From Methanosphaera stadtmanae (GTDB lineage Archaea > Methanobacteriota > Methanobacteria > Methanobacteriales > Methanobacteriaceae): a stretch of DNA of 64,000 nucleotides. The stretch covers positions 1 to 64,000 of the forward strand of contig SUTQ01000003.1 in the NCBI GenBank assembly GCA_015062805.1, in the 5' to 3' direction. The position numbers were made by a program, and so were the translations under genes. Positions 36,334 to 45,807 of the stretch are shown here, piece by piece (within the stretch, counting starts at the first letter, position 1; each line of letters begins with the position of its first letter). The notes below the pieces were generated by a model, which saw nothing but the letters and a program-made list of their open reading frames with translations, was not told where the DNA came from and ran no database searches.

Positions 36334-37530
36334 ATGGTTAAAATATCTGTAATCTTATCAATTCATTCCACAAATTTTGAAGAATCATTAAAAAGTATAT
36401 TAGATCAGACAATTGATGAGATTGAAATAATATGTATTAATAATACAGAAAGGAACATTTCAAATGTACTAAAAAGATATAACAAGAAAAATATTTCAGT
36501 TCTAAATCAGAATGAATCAGAAAACTTACTAAACAAAAGTATTGAATTATCCAAAGGAGAATATTTAGCGTTTTTAGATGAACCAAATTATTTTTTAGAA
36601 AAAAATGCTTTGTCAAAGATGTATTCTTTTGCTAAAGAAAAAAATACAACAATAGTGGGATCAAATTACAAAATTTTAAACGACTTATCCACTATGAACG
36701 AATTTGAAGAGATTTGTTTAATAGATAATGATAAAGAAATGACAAATATTCCCTCCGATGAATATAAAATAAATACTCCCCTATCTACCATCATTATTAA
36801 AAAAAGCTTTTTAGAAGAAAATAATATTAAGTTTTCTAATTTAGACATCAAACTAGATAAAATCTTTTTTGCAAGAATTATATCAAAATTAAAAGATATT
36901 ACAATTATAAATACCTTTTTGTATTGTAAAAAGATTTCAACTGAATATTTAGATTGTTTGGAATTAAATTCAATTGAAAACAAGGAAGAGTACATTAAAC
37001 AATATGTAGATATCTTTGAAATTTTTAAAAATCATAAATTATTAAACGAATATAAAAAAGAATTCGTTGATTACATGTCTTTTAAAGAAAATCTTGACAA
37101 TGAAGATATTAGGAACATTTTTAATGTACATCAAATTGATAATTATTTTAATGAAAAGGATTATGGCTATTTAATAATTGATTCAATAAATAATCCACTG
37201 AAAACAAAAAATGAAGATTATTTTATAATAAAAGAATGCTTATTTGAGCAAAACATGTTAGAAAACAATGTTATTGAAGTGAATTTATTAAAAGAATACC
37301 TTAATATTTCTAAAAAGAATAATAAGTATAATTCATCCAGATATTCCATGAAAAAACTCAAATCAATGAATGATTTTAATTATAAGAATAATATCAAAAT
37401 AGTATCCAAAATAAATCAATTAAATAATGACAATAAACGTTATTTAAATATTAACAAAGCCGTATTATCATCAAATAGTTGGAGATTTACAAAACCATTA
37501 CGTTTAATTAAAAAACTCATACATCGGTGA
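36334..37530 (+). CDS. GT2-like glycosyltransferase (degenerate)
   Basis: 398 residues. The start MVKISVILSIHSTNFEESLKSILDQ is a GT-A (GT2) N-terminal strand and helix, and ELSKGEYLAFLDEPNYFLE is at the place of the D-x-D motif, here L-D-E-P, so the metal-binding Asp pair is incomplete. The central part is Asn/Lys-rich and poorly conserved. The tail NKAVLSSNSWRFTKPLRLIKKL is the Ser-x-Ser-Trp-Arg-x-Thr motif found at the end of many surface glycosyltransferases. GAGGAA lies before the ATG. It may be inactive or have a changed donor. The next gene begins 4 bp later. Confidence 0.7.
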   Translation: MVKISVILSIHSTNFEESLKSILDQTIDEIEIICINNTERNISNVLKRYNKKNISVLNQNESENLLNKSIELSKGEYLAFLDEPNYFLEKNALSKMYSFAKEKNTTIVGSNYKILNDLSTMNEFEEICLIDNDKEMTNIPSDEYKINTPLSTIIIKKSFLEENNIKFSNLDIKLDKIFFARIISKLKDITIINTFLYCKKISTEYLDCLELNSIENKEEYIKQYVDIFEIFKNHKLLNEYKKEFVDYMSFKENLDNEDIRNIFNVHQIDNYFNEKDYGYLIIDSINNPLKTKNEDYFIIKECLFEQNMLENNVIEVNLLKEYLNISKKNNKYNSSRYSMKKLKSMNDFNYKNNIKIVSKINQLNNDNKRYLNINKAVLSSNSWRFTKPLRLIKKLIHR

Positions 37531-37534
37531 AACA

Positions 37535-38017
37535 ATGGATAAAACAAATACCGCATTAATTTCTAAAAAGGATGATTATGAAAATTTTTCTGATATTAAA
37601 AATATTCTATTGGTTATTAATCTTAAAAGTATATCCAATTTAAATCAGAATATTAACCAAATATATGAAAAATTTGAAAACTTAACTATTGATTTTAAAG
37701 TAGAATCATTTAATTTAATTAAAACTTTTTTCTTAAATATGATTAAAAAGGAGAATTCCGAAGAACTAATAAACTCTTTGAATTCCAAAAATAGAAAATT
37801 CTTTGAAAAAATGATTATTTGTGAAAATTTAGATGAATATATTTTATTAAACCACGTAAATGAAACAAAGAAACAGAATTCAGAATTAAATAAATATGCA
37901 ATTTCTATTGAAGAAGAATATGAAAAAAATAAGATGATAAATGAATGTTTGTTATCATCACATAGTTGGAAATTAACTAGATTTTTAAGAATAAAAGATT
38001 TGTTAAGAAGAATATAG
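37535..38017 (+). CDS. Small protein sharing the glycosyltransferase C-terminal tail
   Basis: 160 residues, no GT catalytic part. Only the last 35 residues are informative: NECLLSSHSWKLTRFLRIKDLLRR is the same tail as in the preceding protein (SS-x-SW-(R/K)-x-T-x-x-LR). The remainder is a helical Lys/Glu/Asn-rich region. It begins 4 bp after the upstream stop and 17 bp before the next gene. It may be a decayed paralogue that kept the tail, or a partner held by it. Function unknown. Confidence 0.6.
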   Translation: MDKTNTALISKKDDYENFSDIKNILLVINLKSISNLNQNINQIYEKFENLTIDFKVESFNLIKTFFLNMIKKENSEELINSLNSKNRKFFEKMIICENLDEYILLNHVNETKKQNSELNKYAISIEEEYEKNKMINECLLSSHSWKLTRFLRIKDLLRRI

Positions 38018-38034
38018 AAATTAGGAGAACTATT

Positions 38035-38988
38035 ATGCAACAACCATCTGTTTCAATTATTTTACCATTAAAAAATGATGAAAAGAGAGTATCAGATATA
38101 ATAAAAAACATATTAAATCAAAAATTACCTCTTTTTGAATTATTATGTATTGATGGTGATAGTGATGACAAAACAATTGAAATCGCAAAGTCATATGCAA
38201 AAATAGACAATCGCGTTAAGATATTTTTATCTTATAAAAAAACTATGGGTGGCTTAATAAACCACGGATTGACTATTGCTAAAGGTAGATATATTACTGT
38301 AATAAACAAAAACGAGACCTTAAAAAGTAATTCTTTGAAGTATTTATATGATTTAACTCAAAAAAATTACATTGATATTGTTCAGGGAAATATAGTAAAA
38401 AATAATTCAAATACTGAATTTAATAGTTTACCCAATGAAAAAGCTTTTAAAGTAATTAATTATCCTGAATTTTTAGATACTTCTTCCATTCATGGTGCAA
38501 TCTATAAAAAAAGTTTTTTAATCCATAAAAAAATAAGTTTTTTAGAAGATGACAATTCCAATTATGAAAAACAATTCTGTATAGAAGCTGCTCTAAAATC
38601 AGATACTATAAAATATTCTAAAAAAAGATGTTACAAATATAATAGTTCAAAAGAAGATGCTAATAAATTAAATATATCCGCTGAAGGTATGTTAAATTTA
38701 TTAAAAATTAGAAATACTAATTCAAACGATCCAAATATCAAAGAAAAATTATGGGATATCTTATTTGACAACTTAAATTTAATTAATGAAAATGAGTTTA
38801 ATTCAGAAAATAATTTAAGTTTTGAAACTTGTAAAGCACTTCAAGAAAGTCTAAAATATGTTGATAAAGAATATATTTTCAATACTTTAAATGATGATGA
38901 CAAATATTTATACTATAAATATAAATCTCCTTTAATTTTATCAATATCTAAAAGAAATGAAGAGGAAATGAAATTATCTTTAAATTAA
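38035..38988 (+). CDS. GT2-family glycosyltransferase
   Basis: 317 residues. VSIILPLKNDEKRVSDIIKNILNQ, LLCIDGDSDDKTIEIAKSYA and MGGLINHGLTIAKGRYITVIN show a GT-A fold. The D-x-D position reads NKNE, so the metal-binding pair is changed. HGAIYKKSF fits the acceptor end of the core. AGGAGAA precedes the ATG. Together with the two genes before it, it forms a small plus-strand operon that converges with the giant glycosyltransferase gene. Acceptor unknown; surface glycans are likely. Confidence 0.8.
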   Translation: MQQPSVSIILPLKNDEKRVSDIIKNILNQKLPLFELLCIDGDSDDKTIEIAKSYAKIDNRVKIFLSYKKTMGGLINHGLTIAKGRYITVINKNETLKSNSLKYLYDLTQKNYIDIVQGNIVKNNSNTEFNSLPNEKAFKVINYPEFLDTSSIHGAIYKKSFLIHKKISFLEDDNSNYEKQFCIEAALKSDTIKYSKKRCYKYNSSKEDANKLNISAEGMLNLLKIRNTNSNDPNIKEKLWDILFDNLNLINENEFNSENNLSFETCKALQESLKYVDKEYIFNTLNDDDKYLYYKYKSPLILSISKRNEEEMKLSLN

Positions 38989-39020
38989 AAATATTTGTCT
39001 AACCTCATTCAACATATTTC

Positions 39021-42000
39021 TTAACCTTCCAACCATTTATTATATATTTCCATATATTCCTCAGACATTTTTTTAGTTGATTTAAATGTAATATTACATA
39101 TTTCTTGAGTAGTTTTGTTGTATTTATCAGGATTTCTTGAGATTTCAATTATTTTTTCAAAAGCTTTTTTAGCATCGTTTTCGATAAAGAAACCACCACC
39201 ACATTTCTGAACTCTTTCCCCTAAAGCACCTATATTTATAACCAATACTGGAACTCCACAGCTCCAAGCTTCAGTTAAAGTATGACAATACGTTTCAGGC
39301 CATATGGACAATATTCCTATATAATGCGGATTGATTTTGTGTATGATTTTACAGAAATCACTACGATTATAATAACCATGGTGAATGCCTACCTTATCTA
39401 ATTCAAAATCTTCTCTTAAATTACCCATATAATGGAATTCTAAGTTATTTTCTTTATCCAACTCTTTTATCGATTTAATTAACAATCCACCCTTATTATA
39501 ATTTATATGTCCCGGAAATACGATTTTTATTGGTTTATCTATTGATTCTATATTATCAATTTTAGATGGAGTGGTTAAATCTCTTCCATGTTCAATAATA
39601 TCAAATGGTTTTTCTTTTAATTCTGGATAAAATTCAACATACAAATCATAAGCAGACTTTGAGGTAGTTACAAATTCAGAACAATATTCAATCATTTCAC
39701 GAACATAATCACGCCATTTATATACGAATGTTTTTAGTAAAGGAACATTTAATCCACTTGTAACCGAACATTGTTCATCAGGTTCATCTGGATATTGTGT
39801 ACAATGACCGGCACAATAATTGTGTTTATCATCAATTAAACAATGGGATGGGCAAATATAATAAAAATCATGGAATGATAATATAATTGGTATACCTAAT
39901 GTTTTAGCTATTTTTGGTAAATCAAATGTATGTCTGATTAAATGTCTGATGTGTATAAGATCAATTTTTAAATTATGAAGAACATTAAAGTATACTCTTG
40001 AAAAACACTCATTGTATGGTTCTTTCAAGGTATAATCCTTAATTTTCCATTTTGCAAGTTCATATAAATTTGTTTTAAATTCTTCATCATTAATAGCTTC
40101 TGATTTTGATTCCGAATTATTGATATAATCATAATATCTAAATAATTTTAAGTGTGATTTACCTGCTGTTAAAACGTAAACATCATACTTTTCATTAACA
40201 TGTTTCATTAATTCTATACTTGTGTGTAAAGTTCCTCCAGTTCCTTCATGTATAACATACAACAATCTTTGTTTATTATACTGTTGAAGTTTTTTAGAAT
40301 CCAAAATTCTTCTAATTTTTCTTCTTTGATCATAATATTCCTTAGAATTTATGAAAGCATTTATTTCTTCTTTATAATTTGGATATTTTTCATTTAATAA
40401 TTCCCTATTCTTATTAATCAATTTTTCTTTTTCATCTGAAAAAGATACGCTTCCTTTATGGTAAATGTATGTAGACATGTCCACAATATGTTTCCATTGT
40501 TTGTTTAATAATCTCATTGAGAAATCATTTTCTTCACCATAACCTTTTCCAAATGCCAAATCAAATAAACCTACGGAATAAATTGCATCTCGTTTAATAT
40601 ACATACAATACCCATTTGCCGTTGGGGCATATAATTCATTATGTGAAATAACTTTTTCAATTATGTTTGCTGTACCACATAACCCTAATTCTTCATTTAT
40701 ATCATTTTCTTGATTAATTAACGGAACACTAAATGCTCCCGCATTATTTGATACTGGAGTAACTGTAGCTATATCTGGACTAGAATATGCTGATATTTTT
40801 AATTTCTGTAACCATTTATGTGTAACAATTGTATCACTATTTAATAATACTACATCATTACTAGTCTTCTTAAATGATAAATTTACATTTCTTACAAATC
40901 CCATATTTTCTTCATTATTAATTACTTTGACATTTTCGATTTTTGAATAAGAATCCAATAATGGTAAGATTCTATCATCAGTACTACAATCATTAATTAA
41001 TAATAATTCATATGGAACATTAGTATTATTTATTACACTATCAATGCACTGTTTGGTTTCTTCAAGAGCATTATAAATTGGAATAACTATTGAAACTTTT
41101 TCTTCAAATGAATCCAATATTGTTCTAATTTGATTTTTATGGTATTTTAACTCTTGATATTTATTGAAAGTGTGTTTTACTCGTTGGAAATACTCATTTT
41201 TAAAGTAAAATAATGGTGCTTCATCATATTTAAAATTATTTCTCCAACAAACATAATTAAAACTCAGTTGATCTCGTCTACTATAATTAGTTACCTCATC
41301 AAACCAGTCTTCACATAATTTGATTACTTTATCATCATGATGATCTCGGAATAGAATTCCACTAGCTATTAACCCATTATGTTCTGGATAGTCCAATTGC
41401 CTATATTTTTCTATTTGTAAATTTATGATATCCTCTGAATCTTTTTGCATTTCTATACAAGTTTCTGCTTCTTCATAAATACAATCTCTTAAATCATGCT
41501 TAATGGCCAAAAATTTATTCGTTTTGGAATATTTGGTAATATATTGTTTTAAACTACCTATAATATCAAAATTTGCATCAATCCATATTGAATAATCATA
41601 TTCTTTAAGATATTTGTGAGGCAATAATTTATAGTATCTTGCTTTACGAATTCCATCCAAATCCAATTCTTCCATATAACGAATATCCCAGAATTCTGAT
41701 TTCAAATCAGGATTATCTGTGAAACATATATAATCAAAATCTTCTTCAATCACTTGTGGTGTAATAATTTCATCATAACTACCTGTAATAGCTGTGTAAA
41801 CAACAATTTTTTTATCAGAGAAGTTAAGATAGTCTTTTTTAAGTGAAATAAGATCTTCTAAAGATTTAATTGGATTTAATTTTGTATCAACTTCATCCAA
41901 TATATTTCCTGTTAATGTTGCTTCATAAATGACAGATATTTCTAAGAAAGGTATCAACTGTATAAATGAAGATAAATACTCTAAAGCAGGTTGATAGAAG

Positions 42001-45000
42001 TTCCTAATATATTTAACATATATTAAATCTATTTTAAGATTATTTAATATGTTGAAATATAGTGTCAAATATACATATGCAGACCAATCTCTCCGAATAT
42101 TCCATTTTTTATATAATGAAGTGATGTTGTTATCATTTTGATACAAATATATCATATTAGATTCTATTACTAAAATATATACATTATATTTAGAAGACAA
42201 TTCATCAAATCTTTCATCTAAGTTTGGAACCCCATCGGTAGAATCAGTAACATACAAAATACGCTCAGCATTATCCCCACCAACAACAGAACTCCTAATC
42301 CTATCAAGAGACTTAGTCAAACGAACATCACCAACAAAAGCATCCCACTCATCAAAAATATTAGGATGCTTCAAAGCCAAATACTCCTTATTCCTAACCT
42401 TAAGCTCACTACGAACATCATCACCAAAAGAAGCATTCCTCTTATGATAAACAAACACAGAATCATTACGAATATTACGCCAACCAGCCTCTACAGCACG
42501 ATAAGTAAAATCAGACTCCTCACCATAACCAACACCAAACTTCTCATCAAACAAACCAATATCATCAATAACAGCACGCTTAATAAACAAACAAAAACCA
42601 TTACCCGTAGGAGAAGAAAAATATCCATAATCACTAAGCTTATTAACCAGATAAGCATTCCTATTCAAAGACAACTGATCAACAGAAGCACCCAACTCCT
42701 CAACACAAATATCACTAGCATTACTCAAAGGAGTAACAGTAGCAACATCATCAAAACTATAAGCAGAAACAACCAAATGACTCAACCAACGAGGAGTAAC
42801 AACAGTATCACTATTCAACAACACAACATCAAAATCAGACTCACAAATACCCTTATTAACATTCTTCACAAAACCCTGATTAACCTCATTACGAATAACA
42901 CGAACAAACGGAAGAACCTCAAGAGAATCCAACAAAGAACCTATACGCTCATCAGTACTACAATCATCAATCAAAATCAACTCATAATCAACACCAGTAT
43001 TCAAAAGAACACTACGAATACACTCACTAGTCTCCTCAAAAGCATTAAAAATAGGAACAATAATAGAAACTTTCCTATTCAAAGCATTTAAAATGGTTGT
43101 AACATCTTCATCAGATTGTAAAGTATCAAAATCACCAAGTATGTCATCAGTTACTGCAAATAATTCCCTTTCTTCTATTAAACCATTGTTTATATAATGA
43201 ACCAATGGATTTAAACCTGAATTTGCAACATCAACATATGTTTTTTTATATCTTCTTGTTGAAAAGGAATAAGAAGGATTATAATCTTTTTTATATCCAT
43301 AAACTATATAATGAAGAATTGGATTCATTTCCATACGTTTTATTTCCGGATATTTTTCAATATAATACCCTTTATCAAAGAGAGGGGAGTTCTTTATAAT
43401 GGTATAATTATTTAATAACGAGACATAACTATCTTCATCATAGAAAAATTGGTTCATTGAAGAGAATATCTCCGATTCATCCAAATAATCAAGAGATGAA
43501 CTAATATAATTAAAAGATAAAGAATCTTTGATATTATATTTTGTAACTTCTTCAAACCAATCATTAGATAATCCGATTACTTCCTCATCATTATGATTTC
43601 TAAAAAGTACATTAGTTGAAATTAATCCATTTTCAAACAAACCTTTAAGTTTATATTCGTTAATCCGGATTTTTGAATCTTGTCCCGAATTATCATCCAA
43701 ATTACTGTAAAATTCTCTTTCTTCAAATACTGTGTTAATATTATCCTGTTTTAATGCTAAAAACTTATTATTTTTGAAAAATTTTCCAACAAATTTTTTT
43801 AAATCATCTATGATATCAAATGTATAATCTATCCAAAGGGAATAGTCATATTCTTTAAGATACTTATGAGGTTGTAATTTGATAGAATTATACAAGACTT
43901 CAATTGCTAAATTAGAATTTTCAATAAGTTTTATATTCCAAAAATCTGATTTCAAATTAGGATTATTTGTAAAACATATATAATCAAAATTATCATTTAC
44001 TACAGTTGGCCTTTTTAAATAATCTTTTTCATCGAAGATTGCTGTATAAACCACTATTTTTTTATCATTCAAAATTAGTTCCTGTTTTTTATCTTCAATC
44101 AAATCATTTAACTCTTTTACTGGATTTAAGTTTTCTTCAACTAATTTTAAAATATCTTCATAAAGAGTTGTTTCATAAAGGACTCCTATTTCTAAAGGGG
44201 CAGCTAATGAAACAATAGATGAAATGTAATCTACAATCGGATCATAGAAAATGTTAAAAAATCTAATATACATTAAGTCAATTTTTACATTATACAAAAC
44301 TTTAAAGTAAATATTTAAATAATTAGTTAATGTCCATTCTTCTTCAACTGACCATAATTTAATTACTGATAATATTCCATCAACATAATGATATAAATGT
44401 ATATCATGTACTGCTAATAAAAGAATGTAAACATCATATCTTGAAGACAATTTGCTTAATTGGTCATCTAAGTTTGCAATACCATCGGTAGAATCAGTAA
44501 CATACAAAATACGCTCAGCATTATCCCCACCAACAACAGAACTCCTAATCCTATCAAGAGACTTAGTCAAACGAACATCACCAACAAAAGCATCCCACTC
44601 ATCAAAAATATTAGGATGCTTCAAAGCCAAATACTCCTTATTCCTAACCTTAAGCTCACTACGAACATCATCACCAAAAGAAGCATTCCTCTTATGATAA
44701 ACAAACACAGAATCATTACGAATATTACGCCAACCAGCCTCTACAGCACGATAAGTAAAATCAGACTCCTCACCATAACCAACACCAAACTTCTCATCAA
44801 ACAAACCAATATCATCAATAACAGCACGCTTAATAAACAAACAAAAACCATTACCCGTAGGAGAAGAAAAATATCCATAATCACTAAGCTTATTAACCAG
44901 ATAAGCATTCCTATTCAAAGACAACTGATCAACAGAAGCACCCAACTCCTCAACACAAATATCACTAGCATTACTCAAAGGAGTAACAGTAGCAACATCA

Positions 45001-45740
45001 TCAAAACTATAAGCAGAAACAACCAAATGACTCAACCAACGAGGAGTAACAACAGTATCACTATTCAACAACACAACATCAAAATCAGACTCACAAATAC
45101 CCTTATTAACATTCTTCACAAAACCCTGATTAACCTCATTACGAATAACACGAACAAACGGAAGAACCTCAAGAGAATCCAACAAAGAACCTATACGCTC
45201 ATCAGTACTACAATCATCAATCAAAATCAACTCATAATCAACACCAGTATTCAAAAGAACACTACGAATACACTCACTAGTCTCCTCAAAAGCATTAAAA
45301 ATAGGAACAATAATAGAAACCTTCCTATTCAAAGCATCAAGTACAATATCTTTATCAATATTATTTTTTGAAATATATTCACAAGTTGAAAAAGCTTTCC
45401 TACCCTCTTTTTGACCATTTTTAAGAAAATGATATAATGGATTTAAACCAGCATTTTCTACATCAGGATAATTTTCATAGTATTTTTTTGTTGAAAAATC
45501 TTTAGAAGGATTATATCCTTTTTTAGCACCATATTCCAAATAATGTAAAATAGGATCTAATTCCATTTCCAAAACTTCAGGATAATTGTCCAAATAATAA
45601 TTTTCATCAAATAAAACTGATTTTTTAATTATTTCATATTCATTTTTATAAGTATTTGAAAGAGTTTCAGATGTTTCAACTGATTTTTTTTGTTTTTCAA
45701 AATTATCTGATGTGTTTTGAATATGATTATTTCCATCCAT
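39021..45740 (-). CDS. Giant multidomain glycosyltransferase with duplicated modules
   Basis: 2239 residues. Unit 1: paired Y-Y-x-x-Y-P-(D/E)-V repeats with NPL-H-L-x-x-G (about 45-120), GT2 domain (135-390), a shortened GT4-like Rossmann part (to about 560), and a DUF616-like part (KKIVVYTAIFDEKDY, HKYLKEYDYSLWID). Unit 2 repeats all four from about 790 to 1500. Unit 3 has a third, diverged GT2 (1545-1790) and a complete GT4 domain (1825-2239; GHINYNKGGLLI, ILSIWPETYCHTLTEAWSCGVPVLV). The unit 1 and unit 2 GT2 parts are coded by almost identical 856-bp DNA. GGGATGAT precedes the ATG. It probably builds a repeating surface glycan. No signal peptide; cytoplasmic or membrane-associated. Confidence 0.88.
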   Translation of the reverse strand: MDGNNHIQNTSDNFEKQKKSVETSETLSNTYKNEYEIIKKSVLFDENYYLDNYPEVLEMELDPILHYLEYGAKKGYNPSKDFSTKKYYENYPDVENAGLNPLYHFLKNGQKEGRKAFSTCEYISKNNIDKDIVLDALNRKVSIIVPIFNAFEETSECIRSVLLNTGVDYELILIDDCSTDERIGSLLDSLEVLPFVRVIRNEVNQGFVKNVNKGICESDFDVVLLNSDTVVTPRWLSHLVVSAYSFDDVATVTPLSNASDICVEELGASVDQLSLNRNAYLVNKLSDYGYFSSPTGNGFCLFIKRAVIDDIGLFDEKFGVGYGEESDFTYRAVEAGWRNIRNDSVFVYHKRNASFGDDVRSELKVRNKEYLALKHPNIFDEWDAFVGDVRLTKSLDRIRSSVVGGDNAERILYVTDSTDGIANLDDQLSKLSSRYDVYILLLAVHDIHLYHYVDGILSVIKLWSVEEEWTLTNYLNIYFKVLYNVKIDLMYIRFFNIFYDPIVDYISSIVSLAAPLEIGVLYETTLYEDILKLVEENLNPVKELNDLIEDKKQELILNDKKIVVYTAIFDEKDYLKRPTVVNDNFDYICFTNNPNLKSDFWNIKLIENSNLAIEVLYNSIKLQPHKYLKEYDYSLWIDYTFDIIDDLKKFVGKFFKNNKFLALKQDNINTVFEEREFYSNLDDNSGQDSKIRINEYKLKGLFENGLISTNVLFRNHNDEEVIGLSNDWFEEVTKYNIKDSLSFNYISSSLDYLDESEIFSSMNQFFYDEDSYVSLLNNYTIIKNSPLFDKGYYIEKYPEIKRMEMNPILHYIVYGYKKDYNPSYSFSTRRYKKTYVDVANSGLNPLVHYINNGLIEERELFAVTDDILGDFDTLQSDEDVTTILNALNRKVSIIVPIFNAFEETSECIRSVLLNTGVDYELILIDDCSTDERIGSLLDSLEVLPFVRVIRNEVNQGFVKNVNKGICESDFDVVLLNSDTVVTPRWLSHLVVSAYSFDDVATVTPLSNASDICVEELGASVDQLSLNRNAYLVNKLSDYGYFSSPTGNGFCLFIKRAVIDDIGLFDEKFGVGYGEESDFTYRAVEAGWRNIRNDSVFVYHKRNASFGDDVRSELKVRNKEYLALKHPNIFDEWDAFVGDVRLTKSLDRIRSSVVGGDNAERILYVTDSTDGVPNLDERFDELSSKYNVYILVIESNMIYLYQNDNNITSLYKKWNIRRDWSAYVYLTLYFNILNNLKIDLIYVKYIRNFYQPALEYLSSFIQLIPFLEISVIYEATLTGNILDEVDTKLNPIKSLEDLISLKKDYLNFSDKKIVVYTAITGSYDEIITPQVIEEDFDYICFTDNPDLKSEFWDIRYMEELDLDGIRKARYYKLLPHKYLKEYDYSIWIDANFDIIGSLKQYITKYSKTNKFLAIKHDLRDCIYEEAETCIEMQKDSEDIINLQIEKYRQLDYPEHNGLIASGILFRDHHDDKVIKLCEDWFDEVTNYSRRDQLSFNYVCWRNNFKYDEAPLFYFKNEYFQRVKHTFNKYQELKYHKNQIRTILDSFEEKVSIVIPIYNALEETKQCIDSVINNTNVPYELLLINDCSTDDRILPLLDSYSKIENVKVINNEENMGFVRNVNLSFKKTSNDVVLLNSDTIVTHKWLQKLKISAYSSPDIATVTPVSNNAGAFSVPLINQENDINEELGLCGTANIIEKVISHNELYAPTANGYCMYIKRDAIYSVGLFDLAFGKGYGEENDFSMRLLNKQWKHIVDMSTYIYHKGSVSFSDEKEKLINKNRELLNEKYPNYKEEINAFINSKEYYDQRRKIRRILDSKKLQQYNKQRLLYVIHEGTGGTLHTSIELMKHVNEKYDVYVLTAGKSHLKLFRYYDYINNSESKSEAINDEEFKTNLYELAKWKIKDYTLKEPYNECFSRVYFNVLHNLKIDLIHIRHLIRHTFDLPKIAKTLGIPIILSFHDFYYICPSHCLIDDKHNYCAGHCTQYPDEPDEQCSVTSGLNVPLLKTFVYKWRDYVREMIEYCSEFVTTSKSAYDLYVEFYPELKEKPFDIIEHGRDLTTPSKIDNIESIDKPIKIVFPGHINYNKGGLLIKSIKELDKENNLEFHYMGNLREDFELDKVGIHHGYYNRSDFCKIIHKINPHYIGILSIWPETYCHTLTEAWSCGVPVLVINIGALGERVQKCGGGFFIENDAKKAFEKIIEISRNPDKYNKTTQEICNITFKSTKKMSEEYMEIYNKWLEG
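42232..43087 (-). repeat. 856-bp direct repeat inside the giant glycosyltransferase gene (copy 1)
   Basis: Identical to 44482-45337 apart from one base I could find (T at 43071, C at 45321). The offset is 2250 bp, exactly 750 codons. It codes for residues about 885-1170 (GT2 module). Codon use on the coding strand is almost entirely GAG, AAG, TTG, CGT and NNT, unlike the GAA, AAA, TTA and AGA of the flanks. Confidence 0.97.
44482..45337 (-). repeat. 856-bp direct repeat inside the giant glycosyltransferase gene (copy 2)
   Basis: Codes for residues about 135-420. See the partner at 42232-43087. Both edges are sharp: identity ends at the same codon position in each copy and the flanks are clearly diverged. 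Confidence 0.97.
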
Positions 45741-45807
45741 AATATCATCCCATATCCTTTTAATTAAAATGATTATTAAATTAACTATTCTTAAATTATG
45801 TTAAATT

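Noticed and set aside
42366-43091. Long plus-strand frame of 241 codons (and its copy at 44616-45371)
   Set aside because: It is the shadow of the glycosyltransferase repeat. The product is almost only Thr, Asn, Ile, Ser and Arg, has no start signal, and comes from the unusual codon use of the real gene.
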